The notes beneath the pieces are model-generated. The model saw only the letters and a program-made list of their open reading frames with translations, searched no databases and was not told the origin of the DNA. A program made the position numbers and the translations under genes. Shown in pieces: positions 1 to 6,246 of a stretch of 7,307 nt of DNA. The stretch's first letter is position 1; each line of letters starts with the position of its first letter. The DNA lies in contig CAYSUY010000199.1 of assembly GCA_964434345.1 (NCBI GenBank), positions 1 to 7,307 on the forward strand. The letters run 5' to 3'. This DNA comes from CAIOSQ01 sp964434345 (GTDB lineage: Bacteria; Pseudomonadota; Alphaproteobacteria; CACIAM-22H2).

Positions 1-1138
1 TGCCGACCGAGACATTGGCGATCGAGGCGAAGATCAGCATCGCGATCGAGGGCGGAATGATGTTCGGCAGGATCGCGGACGCCGCGATCACCGCGCAGCA
101 GAAGGGCGCCGGGTAGCCGTTCCGCACCATCTCCGGCACGGTCATCTTCGCGAGCAGGGAAGCGTCGGCCGTCGACGATCCCGAATCGAACCCGAAGAAC
201 ACGCTGGTCACGACATTGACCTGGGCCAGCCCGCCGCGCAGATGTCCGACCAGCGCCCGCGCGAGGGCGATGAGGCGCACGGTGAGGCCGCCCGCATTCA
301 TGATCTGCGCGGCGGCGATGAACAGTGGAACCGCGAGCAGGACGAATTTCGACGAGCCGACGACCACGTTATGGACGACCGCCGCAGGCGGGAGCAGATC
401 GCCCGCATCGCTGGCGAGGAAGGCCGCGAAGAGCATGCAATAGGCGACCGGCACGCCGAGCAGCAGCGTCACGACGAAGGCGATTCCGAGGAGGACCGCG
501 GGATTGCCGCTCTCGATCCCCATGACCTCGAACACGTCGACCATCAGCCATGCGACGACCGCGAGGCCGATGGCTGCAAGGCCGCCGCGGCGATCGCTGC
601 CCGGCTCCAGCGCCTCGAGGATCTGGCAGACGAACAGCACCGCCGCCGAGGCAGGGATCACGGCGTATTGCCACCAGGCGGGCAGCCCCAGCGTGATGCT
701 GGTGCCCGACGTCAGCGACGCGATGCCGAGCCCGGCCGTGAACAACCTGATGATCGTGTACGCGATCGTCGCCGTCGCGAGGGTCGCGACGATCCGGCGG
801 CCGAGCGGCGGCAGCAGACCCTGACCGATGTCGAGCGCGATATGGCGGCTGCGGCGCGTCGCGATCGGCAGCACCGTGACGATGAGGAAGGTGAAGAGCC
901 AGAGGCCACCCTCCTCGGTCCAGCTGAACGAAGCGTTGAAGACGTAGCGCGACACGACCCCGCCCCGCACGACCAGGATGATCGCGCTCAGCAGGGCCGC
1001 ACCGAGATGGCTGAGAACCCCGTCGATCCCCGTACGGATCGCGCCGGCGACCCGGCCGATCCCGTCATCCGATGCGCCCCCCGGCTGACCGGCTGGCAGG
1101 TCCGCATGAGATTGCGGCGTCAAAAGCCCCTGCGACAT
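1..1138 (-). CDS. TRAP transporter fused permease (DctQ-DctM), C-terminus cut by window edge
   Basis: This is an inner-membrane subunit of a tripartite ATP-independent periplasmic (TRAP) transporter, which uses a sodium or proton gradient to import organic acids and similar solutes delivered by a periplasmic DctP-type protein. I translated 379 codons by hand; the gene continues past base 1. Residues about 40-175 form a DctQ-like domain, with the typical RYVFNASFSWTEE stretch (64-76) and RRSRHIALDI (95-104). After a linking membrane segment (about 186-205), residues from about 211 match the DctM large subunit: GNPAVLLGIAFVVTLLLGVP, then FFGFDSGSSTADAS (314-327) and NIIPPSIAM (359-367). The two domains share one frame without a stop, so this is a QM fusion, a known arrangement. 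The first ~35 residues are hydrophilic and probably cytoplasmic. The ATG at 1138 is preceded by a purine-rich GGGGGGAAG a few bases upstream. No DctP gene is visible; it may lie beyond the left edge. The substrate is unknown. Confidence 0.93.
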   Translation of the reverse strand, partial: MSQGLLTPQSHADLPAGQPGGASDDGIGRVAGAIRTGIDGVLSHLGAALLSAIILVVRGGVVSRYVFNASFSWTEEGGLWLFTFLIVTVLPIATRRSRHIALDIGQGLLPPLGRRIVATLATATIAYTIIRLFTAGLGIASLTSGTSITLGLPAWWQYAVIPASAAVLFVCQILEALEPGSDRRGGLAAIGLAVVAWLMVDVFEVMGIESGNPAVLLGIAFVVTLLLGVPVAYCMLFAAFLASDAGDLLPPAAVVHNVVVGSSKFVLLAVPLFIAAAQIMNAGGLTVRLIALARALVGHLRGGLAQVNVVTSVFFGFDSGSSTADASLLAKMTVPEMVRNGYPAPFCCAVIAASAILPNIIPPSIAMLIFASIANVSVG

Positions 1139-1200
1139 GTCTTCCCCCCATGCCACCTCGCCAGCCCCTGCCCGCTTGTGCGTGCACGGCCGGCGCGATG

Positions 1201-1216
1201 ACTTATCATAACAAGT
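1201..1216. promoter_or_regulatory. Candidate operator: AT-rich 16-bp imperfect palindrome
   Basis: The plus strand reads ACTTATCATAACAAGT and its reverse complement is ACTTGTTATGATAAGT, so 12 of 16 positions are symmetric. It is the most AT-rich patch of the 148-base spacer between the ABC ATPase stop (1287) and the TRAP start (1138), and lies about 63-78 bases upstream of that start. The TTGT...ATAA half-sites resemble operators of FadR-type (FCD) GntR regulators, which often control TRAP transporters; that assignment is an inference. Read toward the TRAP gene, the same patch contains TATGAT, close to a -10 hexamer, so it could be an operator overlapping a promoter. I found no convincing -35 element and no regulator gene in the window. 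Confidence 0.4.
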
Positions 1217-1220
1217 TGGC

Positions 1221-1237
1221 TGCGCCGGCGCATGCGC
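1221..1237. repeat. Two overlapping perfect GC-rich palindromes in the TRAP leader
   Basis: TGCGCCGGCGCA (1221-1232) and GCGCATGCGC (1228-1237) are each perfectly self-complementary and share five bases. They lie just upstream, in the TRAP direction, of the AT-rich palindrome at 1201-1216. No T-run follows on either strand, so this is not a classical intrinsic terminator for the ABC unit. In GC-rich DNA short GC palindromes arise often by chance, so function is uncertain. Confidence 0.3.
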
Positions 1238-1286
1238 GTCCAGCGGCGTTTCGCGGCCCGAAAACCCGACTTCGCATAGGGGCAGC

Positions 1287-2312
1287 CTACAGGCGCTCCA
1301 GAACGGCGGCGGTGCCGAGCGGCAGGTCGAAGGCGATCTCCTCGCCGGCTCCGTGACGCGGCGCGCGGGCTGGAAGTTCGGCCTTCACCGGACCGGCGAT
1401 CGTGTCGACGAGGTATTCGACCTTCGCGCCGCCGAAGGAGACGGCGCGGATGCGGCCGCGATGCGGTCCCTGCCCGAGCACGACCCCATCGGGACGCCAG
1501 GCAAGCGCCCCCTTGGCCGGAGCGCCCGCAGGCGCCGGCAGGACACCGCCCGTCTCGCCGTGCAGGCCGCACGAATCGAGCGCGAACACGGTCTCGAAAC
1601 CCATGAAGCGCGCAACGAAGCCGGTACGCGGCCGGGCGTAGATCGTCTCGGCATCGTCGACCTGCTCGATGCGTCCGGCGCGCATCACGATCACCCGATC
1701 CGCGAGCGCCAGAGCCTCCGCCTGGTCGTGGGTGACGTAGAGCATCGTGATGCCGAGCCCGCGCTGCAGGCGCTGCAGTTCGCCGCGCATTTCCAGGCGC
1801 AGCCGCGCGTCGAGATTCGACAGCGGTTCATCGAGCAGGAGCAGGCGCGGCTCGACGACCATGGCACGCGCCAGCGCGACGCGCTGCTGCTGTCCGCCGG
1901 ACAATTCCCGTGGCAGGCGCGCCGCGAATCCATCCAGTCCGACGCTCGCGAGCGCCGCGCCGACGCGGCGCTCGCGCTCGACCCGGGGCACCCGCCGCAA
2001 ACGCAGTCCGAACGCCACGTTTTCGAAGGCGGAGAGATGCGGAAAGAGCGCGTAGGACTGGAACACCAGCCCGACATCGCGCCGATTGGCCGGCACGCGC
2101 GTGATGTCGCGGCCGTCGAGTTCGATACGCCCGGCGCGCGCCTCGATCAGGCCGGCGATCGCCCGCATCGTGGTCGTCTTCCCGCATCCGGAAGGACCGA
2201 GCAGGGCCACGAGTTCGCCGCGCCGCACGGACAGGTCGAGCCCCTCGACGACGGTCGCCGCGCCGTAGCCGAGCGCGAGACCCGACAGGCGCAGGAAATC
2301 GTCGTCAGACAT
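1287..2312 (-). CDS. ABC transporter ATP-binding protein, PotA/FbpC type with C-terminal TOBE region
   Basis: This is the cytoplasmic ATPase that powers the importer formed with the two permeases upstream; 341 residues, a normal length for this class. The nucleotide-binding domain is complete: Walker A GPSGCGKT (39-46), Q-loop glutamine 85 in LVFQSYALFPHL, signature LSGGQQQR (137-144), Walker B LLLLDE (157-162) with catalytic Glu162, D-loop SNLD (165-168) and switch His195 in YVTHDQAEALAL. Residues about 235-341 form the accessory domain typical of PotA, FbpC and MalK relatives, with a TOBE-like part (about 270-335, including LAWRPDGVVLG). The ATG at 2312 lies inside the end of the preceding permease, an 8-base overlap, with GGGGAT about ten bases upstream as a possible ribosome site. 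It is the last gene of the five-gene unit. The ATPase does not reveal the substrate: polyamine, iron and 2-aminoethylphosphonate importers all use this type. Confidence 0.96.
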   Translation of the reverse strand: MSDDDFLRLSGLALGYGAATVVEGLDLSVRRGELVALLGPSGCGKTTTMRAIAGLIEARAGRIELDGRDITRVPANRRDVGLVFQSYALFPHLSAFENVAFGLRLRRVPRVERERRVGAALASVGLDGFAARLPRELSGGQQQRVALARAMVVEPRLLLLDEPLSNLDARLRLEMRGELQRLQRGLGITMLYVTHDQAEALALADRVIVMRAGRIEQVDDAETIYARPRTGFVARFMGFETVFALDSCGLHGETGGVLPAPAGAPAKGALAWRPDGVVLGQGPHRGRIRAVSFGGAKVEYLVDTIAGPVKAELPARAPRHGAGEEIAFDLPLGTAAVLERL

Positions 2313-3081
2313 AGCGGAAGATCCCCAGCATGCGCTCGGCGGCGAAGACGACCGCGATCGATCCGAGCGCGATCAGCGCCGACAGCGCCGCCACGGACGG
2401 ATCGTAGGTATGCTCCATGTAGGCGAGCATCTGGATCGGCAGGGTACTCACCCCGGGGCCGGTCAGGAAAAGCGAGGCCGGCACCTGGTTGAACGACGAG
2501 ATGAAACCAAGGATGAAGGCCGCGAGGATGCCGCCGCGGATATTCGGCAGGACGACCGCGAAGAAGGCGCGCGCGCGGCTCGCCCCGAGCAGCACGGCGG
2601 CTTCCTCGATGTCCGGCCGCAGATGCTCGAGGCTGGCGCCCACCACGCGCACCGCGTAGGGCACCAGCAGTGCCGCATGGGCCAGGAACAGGGCGTGCAG
2701 CACCGGCAGTCCGAGCGGCACGACCAGATGGCGGAGCAGCGCCAGCCCGACGACGATGGCCGGGACGATCGCCGGCGAAAAGAGCAGCGTACGCAGCGCC
2801 TCGCCACCCGGCAGGGCATAGCGCGACAGCGCGTAGGCGACCGGTACGCCGAGCGCCAGCGCCGCGAGCGTCGCGCCGAAGGCGAGGACCAGCGAGACGA
2901 CGAAAGGCCCGCGAAAGCTCTCGACAGCGAACACCGCCTCGACCCAGCGCAACGACAGGCCGCGCGGCGGAAAGGCCGGCACCTCGCCCGCCGTCAGCCC
3001 GGCCCCGATCACGACGAGGAAGGGGCCGACGAGGAAGATCAGCGTCAGCGCGATGGCGAGGCGTCCGAGCGTTCGCATCAT
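2305..3081 (-). CDS. ABC transporter permease, PotC type
   Basis: This is one of two inner-membrane channel subunits of the importer, 258 residues. It starts with a hydrophobic helix (about 7-29), followed by a periplasmic stretch and several further membrane segments (about 60-85, 98-118, 127-148, 184-206, 229-246). The cytoplasmic EAA loop that docks onto the ATPase is at about 159-185, with EEAAVLLGASRARAF and a downstream VLP (177-179). Spacing and sequence fit the PotC/FbpB-type second permease. I chose the ATG at 3081 because it overlaps the TGA of the upstream permease in an ATGA arrangement and immediately precedes the first membrane helix. The reading frame is open upstream to 3570, but that part is antisense-style shadow of the other permease and contains no membrane helices. 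A second ATG follows directly (ATGATG), so the protein could begin one residue later. Confidence 0.94.
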   Translation of the reverse strand: MMRTLGRLAIALTLIFLVGPFLVVIGAGLTAGEVPAFPPRGLSLRWVEAVFAVESFRGPFVVSLVLAFGATLAALALGVPVAYALSRYALPGGEALRTLLFSPAIVPAIVVGLALLRHLVVPLGLPVLHALFLAHAALLVPYAVRVVGASLEHLRPDIEEAAVLLGASRARAFFAVVLPNIRGGILAAFILGFISSFNQVPASLFLTGPGVSTLPIQMLAYMEHTYDPSVAALSALIALGSIAVVFAAERMLGIFRYV

Positions 3082-3905
3082 CGCCGGCCCCCACGGGCCG
3101 TCGCGGCGAGGCGCAGGACGCGGCTTGCAGCAAGGCTCATCGCGATGAGGATCGCCGCGATGACGCTCGCCGAAACGACGTCGTTGGCCACCGAGACGCG
3201 CTGGTAGAGCAACGTCTCGAGCATCAGCACGCGCGAGCCGCCCAGCACCGCCGGCGTGATGTAGGCGGTGATGGCGCCGGTGAAGACGAGCGTGCCGCCG
3301 ACCACCAGCCCCTCGCGCGTCAGCGGCAGGATCACGCGCACGAAGACGGAGGCCCATCCCGCGCCGAGCGTGCGCGCCGCGGCGACGACGTCCGGCGGCA
3401 GGTTCTCGAGCGCGCTGACGAGGGACAGGATCATGAGCGGCAGGAAAAGCTGCACGAGGCCGATGAACACCGCCGTCTCGGTGAACAGGATGCGCAGCGG
3501 CTGGTCGGAGAGGCCGAGCGACAGGATGGCCGCGTTGACGAGCCCGGTACGCCCGAGGATGACGATCCACGCATAGGTGCGCGCGACCGGCGAGATCATC
3601 AGCGGCAGGATCATCAGGCCGATCAATCGCGTTCGCGCGTCTGGCGCGGCGTCGACGATCGCGAGCGCGACCGCATAGCCGATCGCCGCAGAGACCAGGG
3701 TCACGAGCGCGCCCAGCCGCAAGGTCCGCCAGAACACGGTGCGGTGGAGCGGATCGGCGAAGAAATCGCCATAGGCGCCGAGGATGCCGCCCGCCGCACG
3801 CGCCGCGTCGACGAGCAGAATGCCCACCGGCAGCAGGAACCCGACCCCGATCAGCGCCGCCGCGGGCGCGACGAGGAGGAGCGGCGCGCGGCGGCCGTGG
3901 AACAA
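3078..3905 (-). CDS. ABC transporter permease, PotB type, with TTG start
   Basis: This is the other inner-membrane channel subunit, 275 residues. Membrane segments lie at about 8-32, 63-85, 93-116, 142-166, 199-221 and 245-265. The segment PLMISPVARTYAWIVILG (101-118) followed by GLVN is characteristic of PotB-type permeases. The EAA loop is at about 165-200, with AAARTLGAGWASVF (175-188) and ILP (192-194). The start is probably TTG at 3905, 25 bases after the stop of the solute-binding protein. The next in-frame codons already enter the first membrane helix, so a much later start would lose it. The ribosome site is weak (GGGGCCGCGAAAC before the TTG), which may lower its expression relative to the binding protein. 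The gene ends at TGA overlapping the next permease's ATG, suggesting translational coupling and equal amounts of the two permeases. Confidence 0.93.
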   Translation of the reverse strand: MFHGRRAPLLLVAPAAALIGVGFLLPVGILLVDAARAAGGILGAYGDFFADPLHRTVFWRTLRLGALVTLVSAAIGYAVALAIVDAAPDARTRLIGLMILPLMISPVARTYAWIVILGRTGLVNAAILSLGLSDQPLRILFTETAVFIGLVQLFLPLMILSLVSALENLPPDVVAAARTLGAGWASVFVRVILPLTREGLVVGGTLVFTGAITAYITPAVLGGSRVLMLETLLYQRVSVANDVVSASVIAAILIAMSLAASRVLRLAATARGGRR

Positions 3906-3930
3906 GTTTCGCGGCCCCGCGCGCCGGGTC

Positions 3931-4983
3931 TCAGCGCGCGATCCGCGCGTTCCAGCCGGCGACCCAGGCGCGCTGGTTGGCGAGCGCCTCCGCGGGCGGG
4001 ATCAACCGCAACGTGCCGGCGACGTCGTCGCCGTAGGACAGCTGCTCGGCGATCGCGGGCGGCAGGCGAACCTCCTTGTTCGTCGGGCTGTCGACAAGAT
4101 CCATCGCCATGCGCGTCTGCACCTCGGTCGAGAGCCACGTGTCGATGAAGCGCAGCGCGAGGTCGCGGTTGCGCGCGCCCTTCACCAGCGTCAGCACGTT
4201 GATGCCGCCCGTCTGTCCCTCGGCCAGCTTCGCCCAGCCCAGCGGCAGGTCGAGCTTGCGGATGTTCGGCCAGTTGAAGCGGCCGGTGACGGCGGCCCAG
4301 ATCTCCTCCTGCTGGAACAGCTGGGTCAGCTGCGCGGAGCGTTCGTAGAAGGTGACCGCGCTGTCCTTGATCTCCGCGACCTTGGCGATTCCGAGCTGGA
4401 AATCCGGGCTTGTCCCGCCATGGGCACGCTCGGCCATGAACAGCATCAGAGGTCCCTGGGTCGTGGTGATGTTCGGCAACGCGAAGCGCCCCTTGAGGGC
4501 CGGCGACCAGAGATCCTTCCACGACGAGAGCTGCGGCAGCTTGTCGGTCCGGTAGACGATGCTGGTCGAATAGAAGGTGTAGCCGACGCCGAAATTGCCG
4601 CCGACCGGATCCTTCGCGAAGTCGTGCAGCCGCGCGAAGTTCGACAGCGCCGCCGGGTCGATCGGCTCGATGAGGCCCTTCTGGGCCGCCTCGGCCGCGT
4701 TGACGTCTGACAGCACGGCGACATCGACCTCCGGGCTGGCGCGGCGCGCCTCGAGCTTGGCGAGGCGCTCGGCGCTGTTGCCCAGATCGGTGACGATGCG
4801 GCACCCGCACTGCGCCTCGAAGGGCGCGTAGAGATTCCTGCGCGTCGCGTCCTGCTGGATCGCGAAGGTCGAGACGACGAGGGTCCGGGGCTGCGCGACG
4901 GCCGGCGCGGCGGCGCCCAGGAGCACGGAAGGCAGGAGCGCAGCGGGCAGGAGCGCGGCGAGCACGCGCGACAGGAGCGTCAT
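3931..4983 (-). CDS. Periplasmic extracellular solute-binding protein of the ABC importer
   Basis: This protein captures the substrate in the periplasm and delivers it to the two permeases encoded just downstream; 350 residues. Residues 1-30 form a signal peptide with a hydrophobic core (LAALLPAALLPSVLLGAA) and an AVA site, likely cut before Gln31. It has no lipobox, so it should be soluble. The mature part looks like the polyamine/iron-type binding-protein families (PotD/FbpA-like): RTLVVSTFAIQQDATRRN at the start, an ALKGRFALPNITTTQGPL region (162-179), and NVLTLVKGARNRDLALRFI (262-280) in the second lobe. Cys59 and Cys61 (QCGC) are the only cysteines I see in the mature chain. The ATG at 4983 overlaps the deaminase stop by four bases (ATGA), tying its translation to that enzyme. 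The nearest family member by substrate cannot be told by eye; a nucleobase, nucleoside or other amino heterocycle is suggested only by the neighbouring deaminase. Confidence 0.93.
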   Translation of the reverse strand: MTLLSRVLAALLPAALLPSVLLGAAAPAVAQPRTLVVSTFAIQQDATRRNLYAPFEAQCGCRIVTDLGNSAERLAKLEARRASPEVDVAVLSDVNAAEAAQKGLIEPIDPAALSNFARLHDFAKDPVGGNFGVGYTFYSTSIVYRTDKLPQLSSWKDLWSPALKGRFALPNITTTQGPLMLFMAERAHGGTSPDFQLGIAKVAEIKDSAVTFYERSAQLTQLFQQEEIWAAVTGRFNWPNIRKLDLPLGWAKLAEGQTGGINVLTLVKGARNRDLALRFIDTWLSTEVQTRMAMDLVDSPTNKEVRLPPAIAEQLSYGDDVAGTLRLIPPAEALANQRAWVAGWNARIAR

Positions 4984-6104
4984 CGTTGGACCCCATCATG
5001 GCCGGAGGGAAGGAATTCGGCGGCAAGAGCGTCGATCGCGCGCTCGAAATCGGCGCGCATCGCCGCGCGCGCGCCGGGATCGATCCAGGCCGCATCGACG
5101 CCGTTGAGACAGAATTCGCGGATGCGCGGGTAGTCGAACCCGATCACGTTCGCGGCGATCAGGTACTCGTCGGTCAGCGTCGTCGGGAACATGCCGGGAT
5201 CGTCGGCGCCCAGCGTGACCCGCAACCCCGCCTCCACCATCGCCTTGACCGAGGCCCGCCGCCAGGGCCGCCAGGACCGGCGCGAGGTCGAGAATACGCA
5301 GGTGAACACGACGCCCTGCTCGCGGCAGCGCGCCACCACGGCATCGTCCTCGAGGATGAAATAGCCGTGGTCGATGCGCTCGCAGCCAAGCAGGTCGAGG
5401 CACACGACGGTGTTCGCGGCCGTCGGCGCATGCTCCGAGGAATGGGCGGTGCGGCGGAGCCCCGCGCGACGGGCCTTGTCGTACGCGGCGGCGAAACGTT
5501 CAGGCGGACCTGCAAGCTCGTAGTCCTCGAGCCCGATCCCGACGATCTCGTCCCGGCGATGGGTGATCACGAGGTCCACCAGTTCGTCGGCGAGAGCCGC
5601 GGGTTGCGCGCGGTTGATGCCCGCGATCATCGCCGCCCCGATGCCGAAATCGCGCGCCGCCGCGCGTGCGCCGGCCGCGACGCCGTCGGCGATCGTCTCG
5701 TAGCGGACGCCGTGGTCGAAGTAGAGCGTCGGTTCGAAGAACATCTCGCAATGGCGCACGTTGCTCTTCGTCGCGGCGTCTGCGAAGGCCTCGTAGGCGA
5801 CGCGCTCGAAATCCCCGGCCTCCACCAGCGCCGGCGCCGCCCAGCGCGACACCTCGAGCAGCGGATAGGACGGGTTCGGCTCGGCGGCCGGATCGGAGAC
5901 CGGGACCGGTATGCGCGTCCCGGCATAGATCGGGTTGGGCCGCGCCGGCGAATTGATGTTGGCGAAGATGGTCAGCGGATCGGCCGGCAACCGGATCCCA
6001 CGCCGCGCCGCCAGATCGGCGAAGGTCTCCGCACGCATCGAGCCGAGCAGATGCGTGTGCAATTCGACTTTCGGCATGCGCCGGATGATGTCGTCGAGGC
6101 TCAC
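4980..6104 (-). CDS. Adenosine-deaminase-family amidohydrolase, substrate uncertain
   Basis: This is a cytoplasmic, zinc-type hydrolase of the adenosine/AMP/adenine deaminase family, which replaces an amino group on a purine-like ring with oxygen and releases ammonia; 374 residues, normal length. Metal-site residues are visible: His16 and His18 in PKVELHTHLLGS (11-22), His221, His246 in RIDHGYFILED, and Asp301-Asp302 in VTLGADDPGMF. The usual HAGE motif is replaced by HSSE (221-224), keeping the metal-binding His and the catalytic Glu224. The usual CP-S-N motif before the last strand is also altered (TCVFSTSRRSW, 268-278), so the substrate may not be adenosine. I chose GTG at 6104 because GGGGAGGG lies seven bases upstream and the protein then begins like other family members. 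Upstream in-frame TTG/ATG codons (6170, 6164) fall in an AT-rich, promoter-like patch. It is the first gene of the five-gene unit and overlaps the binding-protein gene by ATGA. Confidence 0.92.
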   Translation of the reverse strand: MSLDDIIRRMPKVELHTHLLGSMRAETFADLAARRGIRLPADPLTIFANINSPARPNPIYAGTRIPVPVSDPAAEPNPSYPLLEVSRWAAPALVEAGDFERVAYEAFADAATKSNVRHCEMFFEPTLYFDHGVRYETIADGVAAGARAAARDFGIGAAMIAGINRAQPAALADELVDLVITHRRDEIVGIGLEDYELAGPPERFAAAYDKARRAGLRRTAHSSEHAPTAANTVVCLDLLGCERIDHGYFILEDDAVVARCREQGVVFTCVFSTSRRSWRPWRRASVKAMVEAGLRVTLGADDPGMFPTTLTDEYLIAANVIGFDYPRIREFCLNGVDAAWIDPGARAAMRADFERAIDALAAEFLPSGHDGVQR

Positions 6105-6246
6105 GGTAGCGCCCTCCCCGGCGTGGTGTCCCGCAGCGGAACGCCGGGAACACGCGATTGCCATATACAAGGCCGCCGCCGTGTCGGGGAAGTGCCGCGA
6201 CGCGCGGAACTGGCGCGGGCGAGGCGCCTTCCAATATCGTCAGCGC
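6105..6246. promoter_or_regulatory. Divergent intergenic region with an AT-rich promoter-like patch
   Basis: These 142 bases separate the divergently transcribed deaminase-ABC unit and J-domain gene and must hold promoters for both. The only AT-rich patch is at 6157-6170 (ATTGCCATATACAA on the plus strand, TTGTATATGGCAAT on the minus strand). TATATG on the minus strand could serve as a -10 element for the deaminase unit, about 55-60 bases ahead of its GTG. No convincing -35 hexamer was found for either direction. A second weak patch, CCAATATCG, lies just before the J-domain ATG. No hairpin-plus-T-run or clear riboswitch-like fold was seen. Confidence 0.4.
6112..6119 (-). promoter_or_regulatory. 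Ribosome binding site deciding the GTG start of the deaminase
   Basis: On the minus strand GGGGAGGG lies seven bases before the GTG at 6104. It is the strongest Shine-Dalgarno-like sequence in the unit, and it fixes the start 22 codons inside the longest open frame. Confidence 0.7.

Noticed and set aside
242..1201. 319-residue open frame on the plus strand
   Set aside because: It lies antisense to the fused TRAP permease, is dominated by Arg, Asp, Glu and Ala as expected for the opposite strand of GC-rich membrane-protein genes, and has no recognisable domain.
1139..1286. Intrinsic terminator after the ABC ATPase
   Set aside because: I found palindromes but no stem followed by a run of T on the minus strand; the unit may read through into the TRAP gene or end by a factor-dependent route.
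1353..2492. 379-residue open frame on the plus strand
   Set aside because: It is antisense to the ABC ATPase, which has all diagnostic motifs; the composition is that of a shadow frame.
2305..3570. Longer version of the PotC-type permease starting at 3570
   Set aside because: The extra N-terminal part overlaps the other permease in another frame and lacks membrane helices; the ATG at 3081 gives a normal permease with an ATGA junction.
2670..4148. 492-residue open frame on the plus strand
   Set aside because: It is antisense to both permeases and the end of the binding protein. It is very long only because stops are rare in GC-rich DNA, and is highly charged without domains.
5935..6246. N-terminal extension of the J-domain protein
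   Set aside because: It overlaps the start of the deaminase gene on the other strand and the divergent promoter region, and does not look like TerB/DjlA proteins.
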